The notes beneath the pieces were generated by a model, which searched no databases, had not been told where the DNA came from, and saw only the letters and a list, made by a program, of their open reading frames with translations. Below, in pieces: positions 9,350-19,233 of a stretch of 64,000 nucleotides of DNA. The stretch is from Vibrio neonatus. Lineage in GTDB: Bacteria > Pseudomonadota > Gammaproteobacteria > Enterobacterales > Vibrionaceae. Numbering within the stretch: position 1 is the first letter of the stretch; the number at the start of each line of letters is the position of its first letter. The translations under genes and the position numbers were made by a program. The stretch covers positions 124,001 to 188,000 of the forward strand of contig NZ_AP024885.1 of the NCBI RefSeq assembly GCF_024346975.1, written 5' to 3'.

Positions 9350-11257
9350 TTATTTACCTAATAAATAGGTCTGGTCACTGCTGACTACAACCCCATATTT
9401 AAGGAAGTTTTTACCTAATATCATGCTGTATTCAAAGCGGCTTCTATCTTGCAGGTTAACACGCACGCTTTGATTTACCTCACCAAGTTTGACATTCATG
9501 AGTACCACTGGGCGCTCATTGGGTTTTTCTCCCGCTTTGGCGCGAATACGCATTACATCAACCACTTGTTTGGTAAAGTTTTGCGTAAGCCCGTCTGAAT
9601 TTTGGTAATCAAAGCTCACCATAGGTTTGCCATTTTCTTCAAAGCGTTTGATGTTAAGAGCATTGATTGAACTAATGTCGGCACCGGTATCCAGTTTTAC
9701 GGGGAAGGTTAGGTTTTCCACTTGCGCGGTTTCGATAAAGCCGGCGTGAAATAGAGGGTGTGGAGTGAGCAAGTCTTCGGTTCGGGTGTTAATCAGTACC
9801 CCTTGTTTATGGAAAGCACGACCCATGGCAAAGTACGGATCACTGCCTTTATCAGTGGCTTCTAAAGCAAACTCTAATGTCACCTCTTTGCCACCAATAG
9901 TGACAGCCTCTTTAAGTACCGGGCGGACGTTATCGCCAATGCGTATTTTTCGCTCCACTTTTTTGATGACTTTCCTGTCATTACCGTTAGTACTTGGAAT
10001 GTAGAAGCTGGCTTGCTCACCACTTTTTCCTTTGCTTAGCTCAAAGCTGTCCACAAATAATACTGGAGTATTGATGGCAAAAGAGGGTTTCGCATCGACA
10101 GGCGTGTTGTCGATATAAATCACTTCGTGCGGGGTTACCATTAATGGATTTTTGCTATCCAGCAGCGAGCTCAGTTTTTTGCTTTGAGTGTGGAGCACAT
10201 GTTTGTCGCCGGTGTTAATCACAAAATATTTACTCAGGGTGTTTTTGCCAAGACGAAGTTGTGAGCTGTATTTAGAGCGGTCTTTAAGGTAAGCCAAAAT
10301 TGGCGTTTTAAAATCACCGGCTGTTACGGGTACAAATACTAAAGGACGTTTTTCTCCACCTACTCTGAGCATGCGCTCTAATGGCAGAGTCAGCGTAGTA
10401 CTGGTTTCTTTATTGCCTGTGTCGAAGGTGACGGTGTGTTTATCTTGATTGACCTTGATATTAGTCGCGTGTATTTGGCTATAGCTATTGACCAGTGAGA
10501 AGCTGGTTTTTAACGAGATATCATCGACAAAAAAGGTTTCGCTGCGCCCGACAATGTGCGCGTCATTTTGTGACTGCAGATAGTCATAACCGGCAAATAC
10601 CCATGCATTTTGTTTAAGGAAAGTCTTACCGATCAGAATAGGAGCAGAGAAGTTACTTCTGTCGGTTAAGTTGACGTCGGTATCTACCGTTACCCCCGCA
10701 ATTTGCAGAGGAATAGTAATTACGGGGCGATATAAAGGGATTTCACTGGTGCGACTGCGGATAACGCTAGTGCGAGCCAGTGGTCTTTCAAGAGCAATCA
10801 CTTCCCCTGTGGTGGGGTGGCGAAGATCAAACTTCACAATACCTTGGATATTTCTTTCAGGGGTATCAAAACTTTCTAGCCACCAGTTACTTTTGGGGCC
10901 GCCAAACTCATCGACGATGGCTTGCATCAACTCGGTATCTTGCAGTCCTTTATATTTGGGGTTGTTGCTGTATACGTGGATATTTTCAGCGTGCATAGAG
11001 GTGGTATCGGCACCGGTATCGATTTTGCCAATAAAGGCTTGTCCTTCAAGGGCATCAATATCTTGGTAATACACGTTTTCGACACGCCCTAATACGACCT
11101 TATCTTGCCATTTTAAGGCGGGGCTGGCGGTGGTATAAGCCTGCTTATTCTCATTCATCATGATTGAAGTGTCGTCCCCTTCGGCCAGCACAGGTAGGCT
11201 CGCTAAAGAGGCAATGAGCAATGATAGCGGCTTGGTTATATTTTTCATTATCAACAT
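9350..11257 (-). CDS. Secreted protein with four retropepsin-like (COG4067, 'ATP-dependent zinc protease' family) domains
   Basis: A protein of 635 residues starting with a signal peptide (cleavage near VLA-EG, residues 23-27); the ATG at 11248, three codons in, is an equally good start. The mature part appears to be four copies of the same fold. Copies 1 (about 52-228) and 4 (about 500-635) have aspartyl-protease-type DTGAD motifs at 80-84 and 523-527. Copies 2 (about 235-356) and 3 (about 378-498) lack DTGAD at the matching place. Each copy closes with a related segment: DRSNF..LIGKTFL, DRSKY..RLGKNTL, a diverged TDKGS..AMGRAF, and DRSRF..ILGKNFL. The family, often labelled an ATP-dependent zinc protease, is retropepsin-like in sequence. 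Its substrate here is unknown; periplasmic or surface location is inferred from the signal peptide. Confidence 0.78.
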   Translation of the reverse strand: MLIMKNITKPLSLLIASLASLPVLAEGDDTSIMMNENKQAYTTASPALKWQDKVVLGRVENVYYQDIDALEGQAFIGKIDTGADTTSMHAENIHVYSNNPKYKGLQDTELMQAIVDEFGGPKSNWWLESFDTPERNIQGIVKFDLRHPTTGEVIALERPLARTSVIRSRTSEIPLYRPVITIPLQIAGVTVDTDVNLTDRSNFSAPILIGKTFLKQNAWVFAGYDYLQSQNDAHIVGRSETFFVDDISLKTSFSLVNSYSQIHATNIKVNQDKHTVTFDTGNKETSTTLTLPLERMLRVGGEKRPLVFVPVTAGDFKTPILAYLKDRSKYSSQLRLGKNTLSKYFVINTGDKHVLHTQSKKLSSLLDSKNPLMVTPHEVIYIDNTPVDAKPSFAINTPVLFVDSFELSKGKSGEQASFYIPSTNGNDRKVIKKVERKIRIGDNVRPVLKEAVTIGGKEVTLEFALEATDKGSDPYFAMGRAFHKQGVLINTRTEDLLTPHPLFHAGFIETAQVENLTFPVKLDTGADISSINALNIKRFEENGKPMVSFDYQNSDGLTQNFTKQVVDVMRIRAKAGEKPNERPVVLMNVKLGEVNQSVRVNLQDRSRFEYSMILGKNFLKYGVVVSSDQTYLLGK

Positions 11258-11473
11258 CCATGTCTAATCCAGTTTCTAGTAACTGAGTATTTGAAGAGTA
11301 ACCTTGTTTAATTCTAACCAACAATCAGTAACTTGCAGGCAAATGTTAGGTTAAATCTTTAATTTAACTCGTTGACCACAGTTTATTGGGGCTAATCATT
11401 GTTTTGAGATCTGGTTTTTCTGACATTTGCCCCCATAGTTAGTTGCAAACATTAAGGAAATAAGTGAATTAAG

Positions 11474-13810
11474 ATGAGTCAGACGATTTTTCAGATTATT
11501 GCCACTGAGCTAAACGTCTCCACCCAACAGGTGACGGCTACGGCCAACCTGATTGATGAGGGAAATACCGTACCGTTTATTGCTCGTTATCGAAAAGAAG
11601 TGACCGGTGGGCTTGATGATACCCAATTGCGTACTCTAGACAGCCGTTTGACTTACCTTCGTGAGCTTGCCGATCGCAGACAAGCGATCCTTAAATCTAT
11701 TTCTGAGCAGGGGAAACTGACGACAGAATTAGAAAAAGAGATCAATCAGGCTGACAATAAGACTCGTCTTGAAGATCTTTACCTGCCGTACAAACCAAAG
11801 CGTCGCACCAAAGGTCAAATTGCGATTGAAGCTGGATTGGAGCCGCTAGCGGATGCTATCTGGAATGACGCTTCTTTGGTGCCAGAAACCGTGGCGCAGG
11901 ATTACTTAAACCCAGAGCAAGGTATTGCAGATACTAAAGCGGCGTTAGATGGTGCAAGAGCCATAGTGATGGAGCGTATCGCTGAAGATGCCGATCTATT
12001 GGAAAAACTAAGAGCGTATCTTAATAAACATGCTCAATTACAATCTCGCGTTGTATCTGGAAAGGAAGCAGCAGGTGAGAAATTTAAAGATTACTTTGAG
12101 CATGATGAAGCCATTAGTCGCGTTCCATCGCACCGTGCGTTAGCTATGCTTCGTGGTCGTAATGAAGGCTTTTTACAGTTGTCATTAAATGCCGACCCTG
12201 CGCAAGACCCTTCTATTCGCAGTTCATATTGCGAAACGATCATTGCCGACCACTACCGCATTTCATTGAGTGATGCTCCTGCTGATACTTGGCGTAAGCA
12301 GGTGATTAGCTTTGCGTGGCGCGTAAAAGTGTCCATGCATTTGGAAACAGAGCTGATGTCGGCGATGAAAGAGCGCGCTGAAATTGATGCGATTGAAGTG
12401 TTTGCGACTAACTTAAAAGATTTGTTGATGGCGGCACCGGCAGGGCCTCGCGCAACTTTAGGTTTAGATCCTGGTTTAAGAACAGGCTGTAAAATTGCCG
12501 TGGTCGATGGCACAGGCAAGGTATTAGCTACAGAGGTGATTTATCCGCACGCACCGCAAAAGCAATACGATAAATCGTTGCAAATCATCGACCGATTAAT
12601 CAAACAACATAATGTTGATTTGGTGGCAATCGGTAATGGCACCGCTTCTCGTGAGTCCGATAGCTTTATTGGTGAGCTGATTAAAAACGGCACTAAGGTG
12701 CAAAAAATAGTGGTGAGTGAGGCGGGCGCTTCGGTGTATTCCGCTTCTGAGCTCGCCGCCAAAGAATTTCCGAATATGGATGTTTCTTTACGTGGTGCGG
12801 TTTCTATCGCCAGACGCTTGCAAGACCCATTGGCGGAACTGGTTAAGATTGATCCTAAATCTATCGGTGTGGGCCAATATCAACATGATGTGGGTCAATC
12901 CTCACTGGCAAAACGTCTAGATGCTGTTGTTGAAGACTGTGTGAATGCGGTGGGTGTGGATGTGAATACAGCCTCTGCTGCTCTGCTTAACCGTGTGGCG
13001 GGCTTATCGACGACATTGGCACAAAACATCGTGGCTCATCGTGATGAAAACGGTCGCTTTGAAAGCCGTGCTAGCCTTAAGAAAGTGGCGCGTATGGGGC
13101 CAAAAGCCTTTGAACAAAGTGCAGGCTTCTTGCGCATTATGAATGGTCGTAATCCATTAGATGCATCTTCTGTTCACCCAGAAGCTTACCCAGTAGTTAA
13201 AAATATTGCTGAGAAAACCAGTAAGCCAATCTCAAACTTGATTGGCGATAGTGGCTTTTTAGGTAAGCTAAATGCCATCGACTTTATTGATGATAAGTTT
13301 GGTTTGCCTACGGTTACCGACATTATTAAAGAGTTGGATAAGCCGGGACGCGATCCAAGACCTGAATTTAAAACCGCGACTTTTGCTGAGGGAATCGACA
13401 AGGTTTCTGATTTAGAAGTGGGAATGGTGCTCGAAGGTGTGGTTTCCAATGTGGCTAACTTTGGTGCTTTTGTGGATATTGGCGTACACCAAGATGGATT
13501 GGTGCATATTTCGGCACTGACCGATAAATACGTTTCTGATCCTCGTGAGGTGGTAAAAGCGGGTGATATTGTGAAGGTTAAGGTAATGGAAGTGGATATT
13601 CAGCGTAAGCGTATTGCACTGTCTATGCGCTTAAATGATCAGCCGGGTCAAGATAATCGCACCAGTCGCGGGCAGGCTAATAAAGACAATAAACGTCCAC
13701 AGCGTAATGAGCGCCGTGATAACCGTTCGTCTGCAGGCTCTAGTCTGGGTGGCGGTTTAGGTGGCGCGATGGCGGCAGCATTTGCCAATGCAGATAAGAA
13801 GCGCCGCTAA
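11474..13810 (+). CDS. tex: Tex family RNA-binding transcription accessory protein
   Basis: A protein of 778 residues with the full Tex layout: N-terminal helical domain, YqgF/RNase H-like domain ([12 protein letters not shown] near 328-340), helix-hairpin-helix repeats, and an S1 RNA-binding domain (about 650-720: [21 protein letters not shown]). The tail is basic, polar and Gly-rich. Tex binds nucleic acid and influences transcription; its exact role is unsettled. It is divergent from the retropepsin-like gene, and greB, the neighbour of tex in E. coli, lies one gene further on. Confidence 0.95.
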   Translation: MSQTIFQIIATELNVSTQQVTATANLIDEGNTVPFIARYRKEVTGGLDDTQLRTLDSRLTYLRELADRRQAILKSISEQGKLTTELEKEINQADNKTRLEDLYLPYKPKRRTKGQIAIEAGLEPLADAIWNDASLVPETVAQDYLNPEQGIADTKAALDGARAIVMERIAEDADLLEKLRAYLNKHAQLQSRVVSGKEAAGEKFKDYFEHDEAISRVPSHRALAMLRGRNEGFLQLSLNADPAQDPSIRSSYCETIIADHYRISLSDAPADTWRKQVISFAWRVKVSMHLETELMSAMKERAEIDAIEVFATNLKDLLMAAPAGPRATLGLDPGLRTGCKIAVVDGTGKVLATEVIYPHAPQKQYDKSLQIIDRLIKQHNVDLVAIGNGTASRESDSFIGELIKNGTKVQKIVVSEAGASVYSASELAAKEFPNMDVSLRGAVSIARRLQDPLAELVKIDPKSIGVGQYQHDVGQSSLAKRLDAVVEDCVNAVGVDVNTASAALLNRVAGLSTTLAQNIVAHRDENGRFESRASLKKVARMGPKAFEQSAGFLRIMNGRNPLDASSVHPEAYPVVKNIAEKTSKPISNLIGDSGFLGKLNAIDFIDDKFGLPTVTDIIKELDKPGRDPRPEFKTATFAEGIDKVSDLEVGMVLEGVVSNVANFGAFVDIGVHQDGLVHISALTDKYVSDPREVVKAGDIVKVKVMEVDIQRKRIALSMRLNDQPGQDNRTSRGQANKDNKRPQRNERRDNRSSAGSSLGGGLGGAMAAAFANADKKRR

Positions 13811-13830
13811 ATCGTTTACTTTTAGATCTT

Positions 13831-13858
13831 AATAAGAGCCTCAATTGAGGCTCTTATT
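13831..13858. terminator. Bidirectional terminator between tex and recG
   Basis: A perfect 28-bp palindrome (14-bp arms, centre CAATTG) between the convergent tex and recG genes, with A and T at its outer ends. Confidence 0.85.
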
Positions 13859-13886
13859 ATTTCGATAGTGATTTGTTTAACGTTCG

Positions 13887-15965
13887 CTAAGCTTTCGCAT
13901 ACTCATCGCTATTTACTATCCAGCGCTCAATGATCTGCTGGGCATTTTCTGGATATTGCTGGTGAATATAGCGCGCCATTTTTTGCACTTGTGGCACTAA
14001 ATGTTGGTCGCGCATTAGATCGGCAATTTTAAAGTCGGCGATACCGGTTTGCTTGGTGCCAAGTAGCTCACCCGGACCGCGAATTTCTAAGTCTTTCTGC
14101 GCAATCACAAAACCATCATTACTTTCTCGTAGTACCCCTAAACGCTTCTGAGCAGTTTTAGATAAAGGCGCATGATAGAGAAGCACACAATGACTGGCGA
14201 CGGTTCCACGCCCAACGCGGCCGCGTAATTGGTGTAATTGTGCCAACCCGAGGCGTTCTGGGTTTTCAATGATCATTAAGCTGGAATTTGGCACATCTAC
14301 GCCCACTTCAATCACTGTGGTGGCGACCAAAAGTTGTAATTCATTGGCTTTGAACTGCTGCATGATGGCTTGTTTTTCAGCGGGCTTCATTCGTCCATGC
14401 ACCAGTCCTACTTTTAGCTCCGGTAATTTAGCCGTGAGCTCTTCAGCTATTTCAGCAGCGGCTTGAGCTTCTAACACTTCGGACTCGTCAATTAGCGTAC
14501 ACACCCAGTACGCTTGCTTACCTTCATGCGCACAAGCAACTCGGATACGTTCAATAATATCGGCGCGCTTGGTATCGGGTATGGCAACGGTTTGAATGGG
14601 CGTTCTTCCCGGTGGTAGTTCATCAATAATCGAGGTTTCAAGATCGGCATAAGCGGTCATAGCTAAGGTTCTTGGAATTGGCGTGGCAGTCATGATTAAT
14701 TGATGAGGGTAGTATCCAGCAACCGCGCCTTTTTCTCGAAGCTCTAGACGCTGGTGGACGCCAAAACGGTGCTGTTCATCAATGATCACTAAAGAGAGGT
14801 TATGGAATTTCACCTGCTCTTGAAATAAAGCATGCGTACCGATCACCATTTGTGCTTCACCACTGGCGATGGCGTCCAGTTGTGCTTGTTTGGCTTTGCC
14901 GGTGACTTTCCCCGCCAGCCAACCAACTTTGATACCCAGTTGTTCAAACCAAGCGGTAAAGTTGATGGCGTGTTGCTCAGCCAATAGCTCGGTTGGTGCC
15001 ATCATTGCCACTTGATAGCCTTGTTCGATGGCGGTGACGGCGGCAAGTGCAGCTACCAGTGTTTTGCCTGATCCCACATCGCCTTGTACTAAACGCATCA
15101 TCGGATGGGGTTTGAGAAGATCGCCTTCGATCTCGTTAACAACTCTAGCTTGCGCCTTGGTTGGAGAGAAGGGCAGTAAATCCAGTAGTTGCGCTTTTAA
15201 GCGATTTGATGCGGGCAGTGCAATTGCATCATCAAGCTGTCCTTTACTTCTGAGCGCTAGCATCGATAGGTTTTGGGCTAACAACTCTTCGATGATCAAG
15301 CGTAGCTGTGAGGGGTGACGGCCTAAATCAAACTGTTCCATGTCTATCTCTGGAGAGGGGCGATGCACAATGTGCAGAGCTTGATTTAGGGATAATTGTG
15401 CATCATACAATCCGTCGGGCAGTAACTCGTTCACCGCTGATTTATCTAACAGCTCTAACGCTTGATCGGTGAGGTTGCGTAAAGTGAGTTGGCGCAGCCC
15501 TTCGGTTGTTGGGTAAACTGGGGTCAAACTGGATTCGGTCGTCACCGCTTTACCTTCATTAAAAAATGAAAAATCAGGGTGAACGATCTCTAAACCTTGA
15601 TTACCGCGTTTGATCTCGCCATAAGCATGTACCCATTTGCCTTCACTGAAATTATTTTTCATTCCGGCGGTAAAGTTAAAAAATCGCAATGTGATAGTGC
15701 CATTTCCATCGCTGATTTTTACGGTGAGCATTTTTCTTCGAGCAAAAACGGTATCCACCGTCATGACTTTGCCTTGCACTCCCGCCCATAGCCCAGCGTG
15801 CAAACTTATCATCGGATAAACGCGAGTTCGGTCTTCATAACGGTGCGGAAGGTGAAATAAAAGGTCTTGAATAGAGATAAGGCCGACCTTAGCTAGCTTT
15901 TCAGCGACCTTTGCCCCAACGCCATTTAAGGAAGTCAGTGGGATTGCAGATAAGAGTTGCGACAT
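13887..15965 (-). CDS. recG: ATP-dependent DNA helicase RecG
   Basis: A protein of 692 residues with an N-terminal wedge/OB domain followed by two helicase domains. Walker A GDVGSGKT is at 295-302 and motif II DEQH at 396-399; motif VI (QLRGRVGRG) and the C-terminal TRG region are present. RecG remodels stalled forks and branch-migrates Holliday junctions. The gene is convergent with tex and divergent from rpmB. No partner such as spoT or trmH sits next to it here. Confidence 0.97.
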   Translation of the reverse strand: MSQLLSAIPLTSLNGVGAKVAEKLAKVGLISIQDLLFHLPHRYEDRTRVYPMISLHAGLWAGVQGKVMTVDTVFARRKMLTVKISDGNGTITLRFFNFTAGMKNNFSEGKWVHAYGEIKRGNQGLEIVHPDFSFFNEGKAVTTESSLTPVYPTTEGLRQLTLRNLTDQALELLDKSAVNELLPDGLYDAQLSLNQALHIVHRPSPEIDMEQFDLGRHPSQLRLIIEELLAQNLSMLALRSKGQLDDAIALPASNRLKAQLLDLLPFSPTKAQARVVNEIEGDLLKPHPMMRLVQGDVGSGKTLVAALAAVTAIEQGYQVAMMAPTELLAEQHAINFTAWFEQLGIKVGWLAGKVTGKAKQAQLDAIASGEAQMVIGTHALFQEQVKFHNLSLVIIDEQHRFGVHQRLELREKGAVAGYYPHQLIMTATPIPRTLAMTAYADLETSIIDELPPGRTPIQTVAIPDTKRADIIERIRVACAHEGKQAYWVCTLIDESEVLEAQAAAEIAEELTAKLPELKVGLVHGRMKPAEKQAIMQQFKANELQLLVATTVIEVGVDVPNSSLMIIENPERLGLAQLHQLRGRVGRGTVASHCVLLYHAPLSKTAQKRLGVLRESNDGFVIAQKDLEIRGPGELLGTKQTGIADFKIADLMRDQHLVPQVQKMARYIHQQYPENAQQIIERWIVNSDEYAKA

Positions 15966-16346
15966 TCTGACCTCGGTAAGTGAATGATTTATATCAGTAT
16001 GATGATGAATTCCAAGCTATATTAGGCTAACAATTTACGCTAGCCAAACACAAATAGTCGTCAAGCTAAATTAAATATAGGTCTGATAGCTAATTAGTGG
16101 TTGTAGGGTGTAGGATTTCTGGTAACATACGCGCACTATTTTTGAACAAAAATCAGCTCTGCTCAAAAAAGATCACCAAATTCTGTAAAAAGGATCTGTT
16201 CGGGTCTTGAGCAATTCTCGTCAAGTTAGTATAATACGCGACCTTTGATAGCCTTGTATGGATTTTCCATAATGGTTTTCGGCCTCACTAGAGAGGTTCG
16301 GCCACCAAGGTTGATATCGAGCTGAAACGATTTGGAGAAGACATTC
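15966..16346. other. recG / rpmB intergenic region and rpmB leader
   Basis: 381 bp without a gene. It holds the rpmB promoter (16207-16235) and a leader of roughly 105 bases containing a short hairpin (GGCC..GGCC, about 16281-16308). A second possible promoter lies upstream at about 16104-16131 (TTGTAG, 16 bp, TAACAT). The recG promoter must lie at the left end, but I see no clear boxes for it. Confidence 0.5.
16207..16235 (+). promoter_or_regulatory. Sigma70 promoter of rpmB-rpmG
   Basis: -35 TTGAGC (16207-16212), 17-bp spacer and a perfect -10 TATAAT (16230-16235). Transcription would start about 105 bases before rpmB. Confidence 0.85.
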
Positions 16347-16583
16347 ATGTCCCGAGTATGCCAAGTAACTGGTAAGCGTCCTGTAACGGGTAACAACCGT
16401 TCTCACGCACGCAACGCTACTAAGCGCCGTTTTCTGCCGAACCTACAAACTCATCGTTTCTGGGTAGAGAGCGAAAAACGTTTTGTTAAACTACGTCTAA
16501 CTGCTAAAGGCATGCGTATTATTGATAAGAAAGGCATCGATGCTGTTCTTGTTGATATCCGTGCACGTGGCGAAAACGTTTAA
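16347..16583 (+). CDS. rpmB: 50S ribosomal protein L28 (bL28)
   Basis: A basic protein of 78 residues beginning [12 protein letters not shown], the exact family start. The ATG at 16347 has a TTGGAGAAG ribosome-binding site about 8 bases upstream; an earlier in-frame ATG at 16332 lies inside that site and is not used. rpmG follows after 13 bp, the standard rpmB-rpmG operon. Confidence 0.98.
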   Translation: MSRVCQVTGKRPVTGNNRSHARNATKRRFLPNLQTHRFWVESEKRFVKLRLTAKGMRIIDKKGIDAVLVDIRARGENV

Positions 16584-16596
16584 GAGGAATTGAGCA

Positions 16597-16764
16597 ATGG
16601 CTAAAGGCATTCGCGAAAAAATTAAACTTGTTTCTTCTGCTGGTACAGGTCACTTCTATACTACAGATAAAAACAAACGTAACATGCCGGGCAAATTTGA
16701 GATCAAGAAATTTGATCCAGTTGTTCGTCAACACGTTATGTACAAAGAAGCTAAAATCAAGTAA
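16597..16764 (+). CDS. rpmG: 50S ribosomal protein L33 (bL33)
   Basis: A protein of 55 residues beginning [16 protein letters not shown] and ending YKEAKIK, which is L33. It lacks the Cys pairs of zinc-binding L33 forms, so it is the zinc-independent type. AGAGGA (16583-16588) lies just upstream of the ATG. A strong terminator follows the gene. Confidence 0.98.
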   Translation: MAKGIREKIKLVSSAGTGHFYTTDKNKRNMPGKFEIKKFDPVVRQHVMYKEAKIK

Positions 16765-16793
16765 TTGATTTAACACTTCTTTACGCAGAACAT

Positions 16794-16822
16794 AAAAACC
16801 CAGCACTTGTTGCTGGGTTTTT
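16794..16822 (+). terminator. Terminator after rpmG
   Basis: A 12-bp stem (16794-16805 with 16811-16822), 5-base loop and T run. Located between rpmG and mutM, it should reduce read-through from the ribosomal promoter into mutM. Confidence 0.92.
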
Positions 16823-16875
16823 TTATGCCTAGAAAACGTTAGAATAATGATTCCATAGAATGAATTGAGCGATGC

Positions 16876-17697
16876 ATGCCAGAGTTACCAGAAGTTGAAG
16901 TTTCCCGCATGGGGATCAGTCCGCACATTACAGGTCAAACGATCAAAAAAATTGTAGTGCGTCAGCCAAAACTACGTTGGCCTGTGCCAGAGCAACTGCA
17001 ACAACTCAGTGGTGTGGTGATTGAAGCGGTCACTCGCCGTGCTAAATATCTTCTACTGCATACCGCCAATGGTTGTATTGTGGTGCATTTAGGTATGTCG
17101 GGCTCATTAAGAATTCAAGATGACAGTGTGCAGGCTAGCAAACATGATCACGTTGATCTTATTTTGCAAAATGGCAAGTTATTGCGTTATAACGATCCGA
17201 GGCGTTTTGGATCTTGGTTGTGGATCGAAGCCGGTGAATCACTGTCTATTTTAGATAACCTTGGGCCGGAGCCTCTTAGTGATGACTTTGGCTCTGAATA
17301 TATCATTGCTCTGGCGGCGAAAAGGCGCATCGCCGTAAAGCAATTCATTATGGATAATAAGGTTGTGGTGGGCGTAGGTAATATTTACGCTAACGAATCT
17401 TTGTTTAATGCTAAAATTCACCCATTAAGACCCGCTAACTCATTGACACATAAAGAGTGGGATGAGCTGGTTAAAGAAATAAAACAAGTGCTTAGCAACG
17501 CCATAAAACAAGGCGGAACCACGCTTAATGATTTTGCTCAGCCAGATGGTAAGCCTGGTTATTTTGCTCAAGAGCTACAAGTTTATGGCAGAGCTGGACA
17601 AGAATGCCCGGTCTGCGCAACGAACATTAGCCAAAAGATGGTTGGGCAAAGAAATACATTTTGGTGTGAAACATGCCAACAGAAGGTAACAACATGA
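16876..17697 (+). CDS. mutM: Formamidopyrimidine-DNA glycosylase MutM (Fpg)
   Basis: A protein of 273 residues. The mature N-terminus PELPEVE carries the catalytic Pro and Glu, and the C-terminus has the four-Cys zinc finger (CPVC...CETC) used to bind DNA. MutM removes 8-oxoguanine and formamidopyrimidines in base-excision repair. Its stop codon overlaps the ATG of the following sugar epimerase (ATGA), so the two may be translationally coupled. Confidence 0.97.
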   Translation: MPELPEVEVSRMGISPHITGQTIKKIVVRQPKLRWPVPEQLQQLSGVVIEAVTRRAKYLLLHTANGCIVVHLGMSGSLRIQDDSVQASKHDHVDLILQNGKLLRYNDPRRFGSWLWIEAGESLSILDNLGPEPLSDDFGSEYIIALAAKRRIAVKQFIMDNKVVVGVGNIYANESLFNAKIHPLRPANSLTHKEWDELVKEIKQVLSNAIKQGGTTLNDFAQPDGKPGYFAQELQVYGRAGQECPVCATNISQKMVGQRNTFWCETCQQKVTT

Positions 17698-18698
17698 AAT
17701 ATTTAGTCACTGGGGCTGCTGGCTTCATCGGTAGTGCAGTCGTAGAGCGCTTAACGCAGGCAGGACATGATGTTGTCGGTATCGATAATATGAATGACTA
17801 TTACCAAGTCTCTCTAAAGGAAGATCGCTTAAAACGTATTGAGCATGACAAATTTACCTTTAAGCTGCTTGATTTAGCTGACCGTGAAGGCATTGCCGCG
17901 CTATTTGTTGAAGAGCAATTTGATAAAGTGATTCACTTGGCCGCGCAAGCAGGCGTGCGTTATTCCATTGATAATCCGCTAGCATATGCCGACAGTAACC
18001 TTATCGGTCATTTGACTATCTTGGAAGGTTGTCGTCACCATAAGATCAAACACCTTATTTACGCTTCTTCGAGCTCAATATATGGCTTAAATAAAAAAAT
18101 GCCGTTCAACACTGCAGATTCGGTTGATCACCCAATTTCTCTTTATGCAGCAACTAAAAAATCCAATGAGCTGATGGCTCATACTTACTCGCATCTCTAT
18201 GGCGTACCTACAACAGGATTAAGATTCTTCACTGTTTATGGCCCATGGGGACGTCCTGATATGGCGCTATTTAAGTTCACCAAAGCGATCGTAAATTGTG
18301 AAGCAATTGACGTGTACAACAACGGCGATATGCAGCGTGATTTCACTTATATTGATGATATCGTTGAAGGTATCCTGCGAATCCAAGACGTAATCCCCGA
18401 GGCGAATGCTGATTGGAATGTTGAACAAGGTTCTCCTGCAACCAGCTCTGCGCCATACCGAGTGTATAACATTGGTCACGGCAGTCCGGTGAAGCTAATG
18501 GAATATATCGAAGCGCTAGAAGAGGCTCTGGGCATTGAAGCGAAGAAAAACTTCATGCCAATGCAGCCAGGTGATGTGTATGCGACTTACGCTGATACAG
18601 CAGACTTGTTTAAATCGACCGGTTACAAGCCAGAAGTGAAGGTAAAAGAGGGCGTACAGGCCTTTGTTGATTGGTACAAAGCTTACTACACCCTATAG
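17694..18698 (+). CDS. UDP-glucuronate 4-epimerase (extended SDR)
   Basis: A protein of 334 residues of the extended SDR family. The NAD-binding motif GAAGFIG is at 7-13, the catalytic pair Tyr151 and Lys155 sits in SLYAATKKS, and the SSSSIYG segment is typical of the LspL/CapI/WbpP group. It should convert UDP-glucuronate to UDP-galacturonate for a surface glycan. The ATG at 17694 overlaps the mutM stop; the in-frame upstream ATG at 17673 lies inside mutM. The likely source of UDP-glucuronate is Ugd, about 20 kb downstream. Close relatives act on other UDP-sugars, so the substrate is a family-based call. Confidence 0.82.
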   Translation: MKYLVTGAAGFIGSAVVERLTQAGHDVVGIDNMNDYYQVSLKEDRLKRIEHDKFTFKLLDLADREGIAALFVEEQFDKVIHLAAQAGVRYSIDNPLAYADSNLIGHLTILEGCRHHKIKHLIYASSSSIYGLNKKMPFNTADSVDHPISLYAATKKSNELMAHTYSHLYGVPTTGLRFFTVYGPWGRPDMALFKFTKAIVNCEAIDVYNNGDMQRDFTYIDDIVEGILRIQDVIPEANADWNVEQGSPATSSAPYRVYNIGHGSPVKLMEYIEALEEALGIEAKKNFMPMQPGDVYATYADTADLFKSTGYKPEVKVKEGVQAFVDWYKAYYTL

Positions 18699-18753
18699 TC
18701 TGGTATTAGGTTTAGTTCTTGGTTCTTTTAGTTAGAATAAAAAAGCAGAAGAG

Positions 18754-19230
18754 CTAAACCTTTTCTTTAATTCGTTTAAATACCGAAGACGGCACAAAAC
18801 CTTCCACATCCCCACCGTGAATCGCAACTTCCCTGACAATGGTTGACGAAAGAAAAGCAAACTCTTCAGACGGCGTTAAGAAGATACTTTCTAATGTCGG
18901 CATCAGTTTTCGGTACATGCTAGTAAGACCAAACTCATACTCAAAATCCATCGTAGTACGCAAACCTCGAATAAGCAGGTTCGCTTGCTTTTGCTTGGCA
19001 AACTCAATAAGTAACCCAGAAAAGCCTTCCACTTTGACATTGTTTAGATGCACGACAGACTCTTGAAGCATGGCTACCCGTTCTTCTAGGGTGAACATTG
19101 TATTTTTACTTGGACTGGCAGCAACACATACAGTGACTTGCTCATAAAGATTAGCCGCGCGGGTAATAATGTCTAAATGACCATAGGTTAATGGATCAAA
19201 AGTGCCAGGGTAGAGGACATGGTTTTTCAT
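18754..19230 (-). CDS. coaD: Phosphopantetheine adenylyltransferase CoaD
   Basis: A nucleotidyltransferase of 158 residues. The N-terminal [14 protein letters not shown] carries the (T/H)xGH nucleotide-binding motif, and the C-terminal [10 protein letters not shown] matches the ISSTxxR motif. It makes dephospho-CoA from 4'-phosphopantetheine. It starts 3 bp after the heptosyltransferase-like gene, an operon common at LPS-core loci (old name kdtB). Confidence 0.97.
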   Translation of the reverse strand: MKNHVLYPGTFDPLTYGHLDIITRAANLYEQVTVCVAASPSKNTMFTLEERVAMLQESVVHLNNVKVEGFSGLLIEFAKQKQANLLIRGLRTTMDFEYEFGLTSMYRKLMPTLESIFLTPSEEFAFLSSTIVREVAIHGGDVEGFVPSSVFKRIKEKV

Positions 19231-19233
19231 AAA

